From NCBI GenBank assembly GCA_035041965.1, contig JAPYMA010001124.1, positions 1-64,000 on the forward strand: a DNA stretch of 64,000 nucleotides, written 5' to 3'. The notes under the pieces were generated by a model. The model did not search any database. It worked only from the letters and a program-made list of their open reading frames with translations, and was not told the origin of the DNA. Below, piece after piece: positions 1 through 14,600 of the stretch (within the stretch, counting starts at the first letter, position 1; the number at the start of each line of letters is the position of its first letter). The DNA is from Anisakis pegreffii. Lineage: Eukaryota; Nematoda; Chromadorea; Rhabditida; Anisakidae. Made by a program: the position numbers and the translations under genes.

Positions 1-601
1 TATTTTTGAGATTTACGAATAACTGTTTGGAGTGGTTGTAAGACTGCTGAAACGCATTAACAAGGATAATAAATTGGTGAAGCATCCATTCGAATAGCTC
101 ATTATTGTGGTTTATTCAAACATTAACAATCTATTGTGCTGATTTATTGACGTGATTCGGCGATAACCATTCATACAAGAATATTTATATGCAGCTTAAT
201 GCGAACAGAGCACAAACAAGATTGGTTATGGGTGTTGGCTGAGTACTAGATTAGAATCAAATGGTTCAATTGTGAATGAAATAAATTATAAGATAGAGTA
301 GTGACTTGATTTTTTGATTCAAGCAGCGATAAGAATCCATTTGATTCTCCAGCAAATTTGTTGTTTCGAAATGATTGCTGAAATGTACTTGAGTACGGAT
401 ATATGAGGAAATTTCAATTTGTCTCATCGCTACGCTGTGAATGCCGGGATTTGAATGTATCTTGGTTTGAACGCTGAAAATCCGGTAGTTTGAAATGTTC
501 AATGAAAACTGAATGAGTTATTGTTAACAGCAATAAAAACGTGCAGAGGAATGTGTGGACTGATTTATAGTTATGCAAAGGAATTTCTCGAAAAAGAAAA
601 A

Positions 602-603
<2 letters not shown>

Positions 604-668
<65 letters not shown>
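604..668. repeat. (AT)n microsatellite
   Basis: About 65 bp of uninterrupted alternating A and T. The open frames across it (Tyr-Ile or Ile-Tyr repeats) are artefacts. Confidence 0.97.
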
Positions 669-670
<2 letters not shown>

Positions 671-3359
671 TTGAAGAAGTATACAGATTGGGTGAAGGTA
701 TTCTCACAAGAAAAGTAGAGTTGAATTAATTAGTCTGTGTGTCATTCACGAATAAAGCGTCATTATTAGCAAAACACTTAGTTGAACTGCTTGCTGGATG
801 TTTACGAAAGAGTGAAAAAATAAAAGGTTTCGCAAAAAATCTGATGATTGAACGAAATAAATGAGAACAGCAAATGAATGTTGCTCAAATGTCCATCAAA
901 TTAATTACAAACGTTCACACAGTTCAGCGCTGGTATAATAAGCATAAAATTAATGAGTGCATATTTCATTCGAACATTATTTGTGCGTATGAGTGATGTG
1001 ATAATATCACTCAGCAACAATCCTTCTTCTCAGTATCACTTTTTTGATGAACTTTTGTAATAATCAGCGTCATAGTCTGCGGGAAGAACCGATTTGATGA
1101 ATCGCTTTGTTTCATTCGCTCGAAGATGATCAATTTTTTAAAGTTAACGAATGTAGTTCGAAGAATTTGTCAACGTTTAATCTCTACAAATGTTTGTTCT
1201 TCGAGCGAATACACTCAACGTCTCGATCATTTTTAATGCAGAACATCAGTTGCTATATAACAAAACATTTTTCTCATCGCATTCAGCGATGATGAGTCTC
1301 AACAACATCACTCAATAATCTTTAAAATCCATTACTTTCTTGTAGTCGAGTGATTTATTTCAACGATCAATTGCCGGTAGCAAAATATTACCTGAAACAA
1401 GCTTTGTTCGTAATTAATATCCCTTCAAAATTTCGTTGAGTTTCGTTATTCCGTTCTTTTCACAGCAAAAATGACGAGTTTTTTATGTGTTTCTGACAAC
1501 GATTCGAATTCGATCGCAAAACTCAGTTTTTTTTTACAGCTGAATGTAAGTTTCACGCAAACACCTGTGTCAACAACTGAATTGTCAGACGTATCAAACG
1601 CAGTGACCTTATAAAATTACCAACTAGAACTATAAAATTCTTATTGAGGTGATTTTTACCAAAGGGTTTGAGTTCTTTTTTGTCAGTCAGGAAAGCACGA
1701 AAATATTTTCGAATGGTTATAGCAGCTGTCTTCGTGTTGAAGCTCGTTGAAGAATCTATAAAGAAGTGTACAGACTGTTTCAATAGTTGTTCTTTCCCGA
1801 CGTTTGTTCATTATGTGTTTTTCTTATCGTTATGCTTCTGCTTTTTCAGCGTTTTAATTTTAGACTATTTCGATGTTGTTTAACGGAAATAATTTCCGTC
1901 TGTTGAGCTTCATAACACCCCTGGATAAGCAATACCCTTCAAATGAGAGAATTGCAATTAGTCACAACTGCAACTTCACATTAGATGTTCTGGTCAGTTC
2001 ATCCAAAATGTTATGATGCTAAAATGCTCCGTATGAGTGAACGTTCTAGCAGTCGTCAATCGTAGTAGATGATATAAGATGATCGTATAATTGCTAATGG
2101 TTTATTTTGTATCGATTTTCGCCTGTTCACTCGGAATTTTAGTGAATATAAAAACGATTCGATGTTAATTAATTGAAAGCATTTCTGACAATGAATGCGA
2201 ATCAATCAACTGTTTCTAAGGCATTCAGTGTTTCCGTTCGAATTCTTCGCTCGAGTAAAATAGCCTTCAGGTGCGTTCAAAGCCGATTTTTGAATGTTTA
2301 AATTCCGTACTGCACAAGATCTTTCCGAATTCAAACTTACAGTTTTAATGTTTCAAGTCCACCGCAAATTCGGCGGTCACAGCTGCTTCGAAGTGTTCGT
2401 TTACAATAAACTAGTCATAAGCCAACGAGAATGTTCACTTGATAAGAATATTTTAAGGGTTAAAAGTTTTTCAGTGGTTGGTCTCGATAAGACAGCGAAC
2501 GTATGAGAAAAGCAAAAATGAATGAGGTGACAATGGTATTCGGATTAGTTGGTGATTTCGAGAGGTTGATTAGCGATATTCTGATCGTTCTGATTAGAAG
2601 AGTTCAAATTATAAACTGCGTTCGAGTTACTCACTTCGAGAGCATCTCTCCCTACTGCATACAAACAAACACAATTGTGTGTATATGCTTATTTATGTGC
2701 ATCTTGTGTTGTTATCAGCAGCTGTGTGCCTTCCTATCCAACCAACAACACAACATCCGATAATTTACAATCGCTTTCACACTCAGTCTTGTCAACTTTG
2801 ATTATTTTGAAGATGAACGTATTCATCTTTGTTTCAGCGAATAATCATCGCTAATAACTCAAAATCGAACAGCAACTTATTCCCGAATAGGATTCTGCTG
2901 AATACGATCTTTGAGGACAATGAAATGTTCGCTGTTCGAATGTTCATTAGGACAAATGTTCACATGAACAAAGTAAAAAAGAAAACAATGCTAATATACA
3001 TATTCCAGCAAATACATTCCAGTTTGATTGCAAAATTGATACTTGCATTGCCAACTCACTGAATATTCCTCTATAAGTTGCGACTGCTTTTGGTGTGAAT
3101 CTTGACTACCAGGAGAGTGCTGGTAGCATTCACTTGCAAATTTCAGTTTCATCGAAAGCATTAGGGTTTAATTGAGCCGAATGGTGGTACTGCACTGCCA
3201 GACTGCTGGCTCGAAGTGGTGTGACATTTCGTATTCAAAAAATACAAACTTAGCTCATCTTCATTCGTAGTTCCTTCAGATTGCATGTTCAACAGGATAA
3301 TGCGCTGCCATTTCATTTGTTGCATCCACTTCGTTGTGCACTGCAACTACTTCTGATAT

Positions 3360-3610
3360 GATTGATGTTATCATTATTATCGTTATTATTATTATTATCA
3401 TCATCATTGTTGCTGTTTTATTATTATTATTATTAGAAGTATAGTGTAGTAGTATAATGAGTACTATTATTATCATGATTATGAGTACAATATTGTTATC
3501 ATCACAATAATTGTTACTACCATTTTTATTGTCATTACTACTTGCAGTTGGTGCCACTAATATCAAAATTGCGATTATTACTATTGTTGACGATGTTGTC
3601 GTTGTGTAAG
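3360..3610. repeat. ATT/ATC-rich imperfect trinucleotide tract
   Basis: Long stretches built from ATT, ATC, TTG and ACT triplets. They create a spurious minus-strand ORF of Asn, Asp, Thr and Ile repeats (3276-3698). Confidence 0.85.
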
Positions 3611-6600
3611 TTTCTCCCAAATCTAACTTTTGTCGCAAGTCTATCGTATGGAATCGCGGATAGAATCTGCATATGATACAAGATGATGCGTGAGACATAA
3701 AACATGAATTCGATTGATTTTTACCAAACGAACTGTTGAATTTCGGCTATCGAAAGAGTCAATCAATTTGCTCTCATGGTTTGACGTTCAGTTAGTATGC
3801 TTGAAAATAGCTAAAAATAATTTTGCTTTTGAAGAATGTTCGAAATTCAAAAAATTATGCTGTACTTCAAGATGTACTCGTTCATAGTACTTCAGCTTGC
3901 GTACAAAAAGTTCAAACAGAAACGAGAGTTCAGAAGAGCTAGGATGAAATGCATGTAACAAAGACTGGTTATTGACTTTGCGATTAAGAGATAAGTTGGA
4001 TCATGTTATAATTTAGTTGTCTGTTACATCCACTTAGCTGAGTTCTGCGAAGAACTTGGGTTTTATCATGAACGAGAATATGATCAGTGGGGATCTTCTT
4101 ATATGCTACTAGCTGACCTCTCATTATCGCAGAATGTCGCGGGGCTCGAAATGTAACGATGATTGAATGACTGCAAGCTTTCGTAATCGCATCACGGTGA
4201 TTGATCAGCCATCTAGCTCTCTTTCTTTGCTCACTTTTTGGAGGTTCTTTTCCACACTAAGGGGTTTCGAGCCCACAATTCACCGCACGATTCTATAGCA
4301 TCCTTCAACTTCTAAACTAAATTACATCAACAGCATTTTTTTGGGACTGACACTTCAGATTATCGTTGCTCCTATTTTGCTCGTTTCAAATGTTTTTCCT
4401 CTTCTAGAGCAATTCTGGTTCCCTAAAAAATTACTTAATTCTGACCATCTGTACGGTAACAGATCTGTAATTCCATAAGGGCTCATCACTTCTACTTGCT
4501 CAACACAAAAATTCAGCATTTCAAACTAACATTTTATCTCACATTACTAACATGAGCCCAATTGATATCTATTGATGTACCCAGCGAACATTTTTAAGCT
4601 AGGAAAAAGAACGAAACTGAACAGTCCAGTATCCTTAGTGTTCGTTTGAGACGTACTGCAATTGTTTTAACAAATCCTTTCGCTCTATTTATATTAATCC
4701 TGCAAGCAATTCGAAACATTTCAACACAATCCTACATATGTTAGCAATGGGAGTGCAATGGCGTTATGTGAAGCTTCATCACTCTGCACAATTATTTGCT
4801 TCCAAAGGATTCTCTGTGAAAATTATTGCTCGAAGTGTGCAATGCATATTGATTGTTGTAAATTGAGTCGTTTCTACAGATCTTTTCGAACAGTATTCAT
4901 AAAAGCAATTACTACCGAATAATTTCAAATTCCCTTTTCCTATAGAACCAATTGATCAAAAAAGCACATAACTTTCCTTCTCCTATCCACCATTCAAACA
5001 TCTCGAAGCAGTTCGCAACTGACGCGTTAATCAGTTCAAGAATGTGATTTCATTGCTAATGGTAAATCTTGTTCACAGACTAGCAATCGCCTGCTGAAAA
5101 AAAAATGATTGATATTTGAAAATTCTTATACGTGGCATGTTCGATGAGGTAGCTTTAGGGCAGGACATTGTGCGTGTGACTTATTTCGGATCTGATTAAC
5201 CTGAAGAGAGAGCAGGATTTTCGTACAGTTACAGGTGATTTACACGCACACTACTGCACAGAGAACAGCAAATTTCCTTGCAGTGTCTCAATGGAATCTT
5301 GATAATTCACATGTTTTCAATTTGTTTGACACTGACTGTGAGTGAATTGATTGCGACTGTCGAATGCAAACAACCAAAAATGCTGGTTTGGATCCGTTTT
5401 GATGATTCGAAAGAGCATAAAATGAATCGAAGGAGCAATCAAATAGTTCACGTGCTGGCGATTCGAAAAACTAATTTCTGGTTTGAAGGTGGAACAAGAC
5501 ATCCTGTCTGAAAGTCCGATCTTAACATATTTATGCATTCGTGCCACATTTACGGAACGATTTCCATTCGAAATGATCAATGCCGAGATTATCGTTTTGT
5601 GAGGTTGGGCACTGCTCGATTGGTAGTGAGGCAGTTATTGGGAAATTCAATTTATGCATTTCCGAATGAAGTCATGTGCGATAAACGTGAATGAAGAGAG
5701 TTCGTTAGCGTTCCTTTCAGTCTGCGGATATGTCTTCAATAATAGCGATTGCACCGAACGTAATGCCGAATGCACAGTTGATCAGCACGTCAATCTATCT
5801 CACTTCCGTGTTTTAAATGCTAACTCAGTGAACGCAATTAGATCGCAATCAGTGAGTTGGTTGCAGTGGACAACTGAAGTGAGATTAAATGAACTTGGTT
5901 GAATATTATGGTCGATTCAAGACATACTTTATAACACTAAAACAGTTGTGATTTCTTGAAATTCATCATAAATCAATATTTGAAATTTATCATCAATTAA
6001 TATCTCGAATGAAGTGATTTGAACTCGAACCTATCAATGAATTTGAAAGTTTATAATATGTTCTGACGCAACAAACAATTGCAAGCTAAAAGCCTCAGTA
6101 ACGATTTCAGTCTCTTTTTATTTGCCTGTTGATCCATTTTTGGCCACATCCGAACAAAGCAGTTAATGATCAGTGCAAAGAAAGTGTATCGTAACTTCGG
6201 TTCGCAAGGCAGCATCCTCCTAAACAACTCATTTGCAGAGCTGATTTTTATGTCCAGAACGCGAAATTCTACTTTCTTTTAATAATTTGCCTATTAGTGA
6301 ATGCCAATTTCATGATGATTTATTTTAGAAATAATATTGCTGTTTATTATTATTAAAAATTAGTTTAAGTAATTTATATCCGAACAACATGTCGACGTTG
6401 TAAACCGATTATTTGATTACGTCAAAAACTTTTTTGAATGGGTTTTGACGGATCATTTATATTGATGTTACTATTGAAGATCTTGCTCATTTGCACGTTA
6501 TATCGTTGTAAATCGCATTGCTCACTCAACAGCAAAACGTTTCAATGGCAAATGAAAACGAAATGATCAAGATATCAAAATGAAGCGGAATCTATCGATA

Positions 6601-7940
6601 CTGTGTCATTATTTCTCGTAATTGTTATCACCTATCATACAGTGTCACAACTGTTACTAAAATTCAAAAACACTTCGCATCTGGATGTTATTCTAAAATA
6701 TGTTCTGATATGTTCATTTTATAACTCGTGTTGGTTGGGAGATAAATAAGATGTTTTAACTTTAAAAAAATTTTTGGCTTTTCTTAAATTACAATTTGAA
6801 TTGATGCAATTTGTTTTAATGATGTCTCTTAAATTATCTTTTCCTTTACATTTCTGCTATATTTGCGCTTTATTTCTGCTTCATTTTGCGTTTCATTTAT
6901 CTTACATTTACGGCTGGCCATTCTCATCGTTTTACTCAGTTCAAAACATATTGTCTAAAATGGTATATTAATTGTTCTGGTATTATTATGCATTTTTGAA
7001 GTTAATGATGAATTAAATTATCATAGTTTATCTCTGAATTGTGTGCATTGCATATTGGACTTGATAGCAGTTAGTCCGAGTGTTGAATGGACTAGCGTGA
7101 AAGTGTTGAGAGCTCAGATGTTCGAATTCGATTATACCAACCTCAGACTCAACCTCAGACTAAGCTCTGAGCTTAGGCTAGTGCTGGGCCTTGGCCTTAC
7201 GCTAAAATCTATGCTGAGGCTCCGGACGCTTTTCCTTCCAACACTGTTCCAAATCGTTGACACTTTTCAGGAAACTGTTAGGAACCATGATTTTTTCTAC
7301 TGAAAACTTACAGCTGCACAATTTCTAACGGAACTCCTGGAAATCGCTGTTCACAATTAAGCATGTCACTTCAACGCGAAGAAAATTCTTTCTGTTCATT
7401 GTTGAATTTCATCTGTGTTCCCACAGCGGCATAACTTGTGGCGGAGGCAGACTCATTTAGTGAGATTACCGACTTGCAATTCTCACGAGTGGTTTTAATC
7501 AAAAAACGCTTCGTCGAGAAAAAAGAACGATCTTAATTGTGGGTCGGGTGGCAGAACTCGAGTGCTACGTACTGTTTACTAACGAAAATGAAACCGGAAT
7601 GAAACGTTGTGCTGCTCTATTAAGAGTGCTCCTATTTGCAACGCGATATAATGTGCGGAAAGTGATGAAACGAAAGCAATGTTTCAGTTGCTGATGGTAT
7701 TGTTGAGGATCATTATCGTTGAAGTTGTGAACATCCTCGAACAGAGAGTGTGCTGCTGCTGACTTGTTATGATATTCGACGAAGAGTGACGACTCTGCTC
7801 TCGTCTCATTCTGGTCTGCTGCTATACATCCACATTTACGCATCCACAAATCGCCACTCGACGTTAATCCCGAGTGAGCGTGTGCATTTTATTCATCCTC
7901 ATCGCCATAAAGCAACACCGACCCGTTTATCTTTCTACAG

Positions 7941-8020
7941 GCAGCCAGCCGGCTGGCTCGTCCTCTTCCGTCGAGCAGCCTGCACGATCGCCGTTAGATA
8001 TGCCATCGTTCAGATCTCAT
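7941..8020 (+). CDS. Orphan Ser/Pro-rich exon upstream of dyc-1
   Basis: A good acceptor (CTTTCTACAG) and a donor (CAT|GTTAGT) bracket 80 nt. The frame with two bases completing a preceding codon encodes SQPAGSSSSVEQPARSPLDM then PSFRSH, clearly richer in G+C than its surroundings. It ends in phase 0. It cannot join the exon with the dyc-1 start because that exon has an in-frame TAG, but it could join exon 2 (18914). It may be an upstream alternative exon of dyc-1 or part of another gene. No partner exon was found. Confidence 0.3.
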
Positions 8021-10190
8021 GTTAGTTTCTTCATTTCAATCCTTTGGAATAATTGAATTTCAAAACTTTTTAATCAGTTTCAGTGATTGTAATCACTGTC
8101 CGGCATTACTGTAGTCTTCGTATGTACGCGCCTCACCATTTCCGTTACAATAAGCAGTGTCTAAATTGAGGATGATACTCATTCCAACGAAATAGGCCCA
8201 TTGTGCATATCGAAAGTTCTACATTGCGATCTCTTATCGAACAGAAAGAATCACAGCTGCAAGGCAATTTGATTGCGAGTGCTGAATAAATATAGTTGCA
8301 TTAGTAATTTATTGATGGTTAATGTAAATAATTGGTGGTGGTTTCCAACAGATGTCACGTTAATTTGCTGGTCATTAATAATCTATTGATGAATTAAACA
8401 ATGAATATGCAGTAGGATAACAAGTATTGATTCTTATTAATGAAGGCAGTTGGTGAATTGATGGGTTAAATTACGATGTTTAACAACTGCACCATGTTGT
8501 CGAGTGTTGATTACATTTACTTAACACCTGATTACAGCGTTCATAGATTTGCTTGGTTATGTGTTTTGGTTGTACTACTATCGATACGATCATTATCATG
8601 GCTACTATTACGATCTTACTATAACTATTGTCATCTTATATGCCGTCATTCTTGTACTTGAGTAACGTGTTTCGTTTTCATCACAAAATTATGAATATAG
8701 TCGTACCTCTTTCAACGTGAAAAATAATAGACTTTGCATGCAAGCAAAACATCTCTGTGATCGTATCGTATCGGAGACATATGGTTACATCATTGCCATT
8801 ACGGAGTCATTTGAAATTATGTTCAGCAATATCATTGTAATGACTCTACTGCAGTCATTCGCAAGTATGTTTAGCAATATTGAATTGCCACAGTAGTGTA
8901 ATTATTGGAACTTCGAGCAGTTCTTAGATTGAGATTTCGAATCAGTCATAATAATTATACCAAATGCATCCAATCTCATTTCAATTGTAAATACTCCGAG
9001 AAACGAATAATCTTTTAGTTTCGAACGGAATTTATATTGCATACACCTATATTCGGCATGGTCTGAAAATTTACTGTTGCATTTCGAGTCAAATTTTCGA
9101 GAACCTATCTTTATGTTGTTCATGTTTATCAGTCACCTATACGTGCGATCATTTGAAGTACTTGAGGTAATGCCGCCATACTGATGAATTTCATCTAGGT
9201 GAGCTCATACTAAGATTTCGAAAAAAAAAATCTCGCAAAACTTAAGAAATATGACCGCAATCAATCTTCTTATCCTGAAAGATATGATATCTCTTTCGAA
9301 CGTAAATGCGTTTTGCACTCAACATCGTTTGAGTTATTTGAACTGAGTTTATGTGTTCGATAAAATATTAAATCGCTACCGCTCACTGCAAAATTTAGCA
9401 CAAAAGAACCGGAGCTTTCTGCAGTCTTGCAGTATTTCTCATTTGATTCCTTTTTATGCAACAATTTGATTTTGAATCAAATCATTCGCACAACTCTCTC
9501 GCATTCCATTAACGAGCAATCCATTTAACAATGACGATCGTTTCCTTTTGTTTTTAGCTGCGATAATTCCAAACAATAGCATCGAAAAAGAGTCATTGTT
9601 AAATTGACTTTTCTTAATACGTCGATTATCAGTTGATTTTCCACCTATCGATCCCTTGAATTTGGTACTTTCCTCTTGCAGGTAAAATTACTGATTTAAT
9701 TTCCTTTCCACTTCCGTCTACCACATAGAAATCTCGTTTACAACTAAAGATTCCTTTATGAATCGCCGATCGATGAATTCTTCTCTTCATTAATTCCATA
9801 TGTACGAATTGCATGCTAAACAAGTTACTCACTAATTATTCACTACGAGCCCAACCACATGAGGATTCTTCTAATTTGCCTGAAAAATGCGAATGCATCT
9901 AGTACTGACATGAGACTATCAGTTGTATCACTTAAAATCATCGAATTCGAAGTTTCCTAGCAAATCCAGCAAATTCAAGCAAGCATTCGTCCTAGAAGAC
10001 AAATTGAATCACGAGAAAATGTTTCGAGTTTCGTTAACACCAGATTTATGAATGAAACGAAACGACTTTGTGCACCGTCTTTTCACCCGGCAATGCTTAG
10101 CAGCCGGACGTTTGCGAATTATTTCGCGGAGTTATTAAAGTTGACTGATGAGTCAGTATCATAGAATTTATGCCACTAACAGGGCTATGA

Positions 10191-10266
10191 AGGGCTAACA
10201 GGGCTATTGTGCTCTGCGAATATCACTAACAAGGCTAACAGGGCTATTGTGCTCTGCGAATATCAC
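10191..10266. repeat. Two-copy 40-bp tandem repeat
   Basis: The unit beginning AGGGCTAACAGGGCTATTGT occurs at 10191 and again from 10231 with almost perfect identity. A partial copy (TAACAGGGCTATGA) immediately precedes at 10177. Confidence 0.93.
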
Positions 10267-11597
10267 AGGAACAATTTGCTTTTCAACAGTTAAGGCATCA
10301 GTGAATCAACAATATGCGAATACAATGAAAATCGAACCAGATTAGCTGAGACGAGATGAACTTGCATTGATTGATTGGCTAACATCTTCACCTATTTCTT
10401 CCAGCAAAGAACTAACGAGAAAAACTGTACAGCTCATTCGACTGAAAACGTCCACTCAGTGCTGGCCGAAGAAACGTTGGATAAAGTTCCGTTTGGTGAT
10501 AAGCGTCAGCTGTGTTCAGCGTTGCATGCGAATATGATGTAATAAGTGAGTTGGTGAATCTTCACAAAACAGCGAAATGATTTAAGATCGTTGAAGAAAA
10601 ATAGTGCAAAATAAATGCGGCGTTAATGATGTATTGGTAGAATTATGTCAAAATAGATGGCGTAAAAGAGATCGATTAGTGGAATCATCAGATGTGAAGG
10701 CTATGCGTCACTTGAGATCCAGCGAACTTGCCTTGCTTTCATCACTTCAGTAGCCATTGATTTATTTTATTGGAACGTTAATCACATACTCTATTTCATA
10801 TGTTCTCAGCATTCATATTCTGTTACGCCTTATTCCTATTGCATCTTTCTAACGCGTTTTAAATAATCTAAATGATCAAGCTGCGGTGATCCACATTTCT
10901 ACATATGATCCCTTAGGTGTAATCCGACAGTGCAACTAGGTGCAAAGGGACCAAATGCGAGGTTTCGTCTAACAGGAACTCGCAAAGCCATGACTGCTCG
11001 AAGGGTTCTCTTGAAAGTTCTCAGATGTTTTCAAATTTCATCTGTACCACTTCTGTAGCGCTGAAAAGATTTCTCATTGAATAATAAAGTTATGTTTGAT
11101 TTCACACACTTAAGCGTAGCATTGATTCCATTCTCTGTAACACTCTTAGGTCGTAAAAAGTTGTGACACACACATGTGCAAATGAAGTAATGCAAAAATT
11201 TAATTCGATTGCATTCAGTCAATTTACCGAGAATCAGATCACCAAGAATTTCTCACTCTATGTTCACACTTCAAAATTAACTATCGTTGACAGGCCCAAT
11301 AGTTAGTTAACTTAATTTACTCTTTTTTTCACCAAGTGAACAGACTCTCACTTTATGTACTATCATCACTTTGTGGTTGCGTGCTTAGCGCATTAACCCC
11401 TTTTTTCTTGCGGTTAGTCAGAAGAATGTCTTTGTTGAATCACTGAGTTGCTTGCGACAGAGAAGAACAATTAAGATTGAAGCCACTTTATACAAATTCC
11501 GAATCAGATTCAATTTGCACTGATTTGCTGTGATGAATGTGAACTTCAGTATTTTCGAACCCATTCGGAGCCCACCCTTACTATTCCGAACCCGTCC

Positions 11598-11628
11598 TTA
11601 GTCATGCAACAGTTTGTTGCATGACTAA
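11598..11628. repeat. Perfect 14-bp hairpin, 3-nt loop
   Basis: TTAGTCATGCAACA and its exact reverse complement flank GTT. It sits in gene-free sequence 3.4 kb upstream of dyc-1. Confidence 0.92.
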
Positions 11629-14600
11629 CGTTTCGCTGGGACGTTTCACTGGAACACCGAGCGCCTTTCAATTGTTAATTTGTATTTAAGGTCCTCAAAA
11701 GTAGCTCAGTTCTGATTTTTCCGATGTTATCACGTTATGCTTGAGTTATCATCAGCGATAATTTCTTCCGATATTTTCGATTATTTTCATTAGCACTTTT
11801 ATTATTGAACCTCATTCGGCCTCCTCTAAGTGATTAACGAAATTCTTTTGGACAGCATTTCAAAGTTCAGTGCAACATTGAACCGCACTCTGCGGTGGAG
11901 TGCGAATGATTGGATTTGTGAGCTTGAGGGTTCGCATATTTAGGCGAAACCTAGCTCAGCTTTCAGGAGGTCAAACATCATTTGTATTTATTCAGTAATC
12001 ATCTGTCAAATAATGATGAGATGCAGAAACTTGATGAAACTTACGAAGGAGGGAGGTGAACTACAGCGATTAAAAGATAGGACTGTGGTGTGACGATACT
12101 TTTCGTTTCGGCAATACGCAAAATATTTCAGTGACTCTGTGATGCGGCAAGCACCCAAAATTGTTTGCTTGCTGCTGACTGATTGTTGTGCGGGATGCAC
12201 GCAAAAAAATTTGGGTACCATTTGCTGAGGAACGATTTTATGAATGCTGAATTCCAGTTGAATGATGACAGAATCGTTGAGTTTTACCATGAATTTTTCA
12301 ACAAGAGTGATGTGTATTACGAATGTAATCTTGACATCTTGGTATCAAGATATACATCTTGAATTCAAGGTATACATGTTGTTTAGCTCGGATTCAGTGA
12401 ACATGAATGATCGCAAGATGATCTTCTTTTTGCGTCAAGTCAGAAATGCGGTGATTCGGTGCGTTGTCGGTTTTGTTCCGAGAAGCCGAACGATTTTGCG
12501 GAACAAAGCCATATATTCATTTTGCGCGAACAAGTTTCGATGAGCACTTGCTTTTAATCGCAAACAACTTTCAGTCTTTCATTTTCAGCGCTTCACACGT
12601 CTTCAAAATACCGTTCGGCGATCGAGTTCTTGTCCTAGATTAACTGAACAATTTTCAGTAACGTTTTTCGATGCTGTGAGCAATATAGATGTACTTTTTT
12701 GAGTGATCTGAAGATTTTCGAGGAAGAGAGAAGATGGAAAAGGGACGGGGTTATGTGCAATTTCAGCCGACAAATTGCATCGGAAAAGGCCAAAATTATC
12801 CGTTGATAATAATTCAATTCATTTCCGCGAAATTCACTCGCCAACCCTCTGCACTCTGCACGCCACCTGATATGAATAATTGCACATAAAGTTGTAGCTG
12901 TTCCTCTCGTACGATGAGTTGTGACCCGTTCCTTCAGTGACTCCTCTGATAATTGCATCAGTTTATGTGCCGTCGGTTTTCATCAGTTCAGATAATTCGA
13001 AAGATTCACTCTATTTCCAGAGAGATGCGCGCCTTAATCAGGTTTTTTTGGTGATCGGAAAATTACTGCTTTTGGCTCATCTATCACATCACTCAAACAA
13101 TTTCTTTTTGTATTCTGCTAAAAAGTTTCGGTTCAGTTGAAATTTTCATTCAAATGCTTAATATTCATTCAGTATCGCCTAAAATATCAGTTGATTAGTT
13201 TCGTTACATCGTGTACGCCATTCGCATCTGCAATGTTCAGTTTTTTTTAAATCCTTTTAAGCTCATCTCATGCATCAATCTTTTCGTCGGTTCCCCTCAT
13301 CACTGCATGTTGCAGTTCGTGATGATTCCTTATCCCCATTTTCACAACCAATTTCCATTTTCGAAAACCTCGATAACAGTGAAAACATGACCATGTAAAT
13401 CATGCATTTCTATGGTGATTAAGGAATCTGGCCGTAAATTCATTGATCATAAAAATAGCTCGTTTGATCAGAATTGCTTTTTTGAGACTTATTCCCAAGT
13501 GCATCAATCCTATCCTATCATTCCACATGCATTACCGAATACTTTTCTACAAGCAGCAGATGCTTATCAATTGGAGTGTTTCCTACTGGTGCATTGCTTG
13601 AATAAGTGAGCATTGGTTGAGATTTGAATATTGAGTTCATTCTGCGTGTAAATTGCAATTCTCTGCTGTCAGTATTGTTGTTTATGCCATTTGCTAAGGT
13701 GTACTAAGTATCTGATAGATAACGTCTGATAACGTCTACAGGATAAGCAATGTGGATGTCATTATTTATCATTGCGGATGTCCCAAAAGGAATGTTTTAA
13801 CGAACGGACACTGTGTAGAAGGCAAATTGCTTTCATGTTGCTTCGTAGAATTTTATCAGTTTGGCGACGATCAAATTTTTGCGCTCAAAGGCACGGTGTA
13901 ACAATTGTCGATTCGTGATAAATTCGATCGCAATATTTTTGGACGTTCACTTTTTAAAAACAAAATCTATACTTCATAGATTAGGTGGCATCAGTAGTTG
14001 TTGTTATAAGCAGTTATATTTATTAGAAAACAGTCGTTTAGTAATCAAGTAATAGGATGTTCGTTCAAATGTAGTGCTTTTTAGCTGATGTGATTAAGAT
14101 AAATGAACTACAAGTGTTGAGATCGAGGAATTGATTTGATGCGTTGCATAGCGATCATTATTTGTAGTGGTGGGTGGGTGTTGTGTACTCACAGCACGAT
14201 GAGTTTGAGTGAGGTGAAACAACTGAACATGACGGGCCATAGCAAGGCATGCAAATGCACTGCTTTGGAGGGTAATAGGTTGTGTTTGCATATGACAGTT
14301 GCTGACGTGAATGCATGACTTCAAATTTGAAAACCTATAATACCAGTAGAGGTGAACAAAGATTTCGATAGCAATCAGTGAATAAGTTCGGTTCACTGAA
14401 GAAAGAGTTGATTGCAAAGAATCCGGCTGAAGTTTGAAGATAAGCTCAAAGAGAATCTCAGTGAAGAATGAGGGAAAAGAACGGCCGCAGATGGTTGGCT
14501 AGCGGAAGGGAGGAAGCAGTGATGCGAAAATACTTGTAAAAACTGAAATAACGCTCTTTGAATGGTCATGAAATTTTTATTAGTGTACTTACTTTGTTTA

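Larger units (their letters stand above)
1..7940. other. Gene-free AT-rich stretch
   Basis: Apart from the microsatellite and the ATT/ATC tract I see nothing supportable. Open frames here are short and lack paired splice signals or coding-like composition. A biased CTnAGGCT-like patch at 7140-7230 gives a spurious Leu/Arg-rich frame. Confidence 0.6.

Noticed and set aside
414..718. Open frames through the AT microsatellite on both strands
   Set aside because: Repeat-encoded Tyr/Ile strings with no flanking coding sequence.
3276..3698. 140-codon minus-strand ORF
   Set aside because: Created by trinucleotide repeats; no splice structure or family match.
4141..4273. 10-bp inverted repeat GGGCTCGAAA/TTTCGAGCCC
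   Set aside because: Arms are short and widely spaced with no further pairing or flanking duplication.
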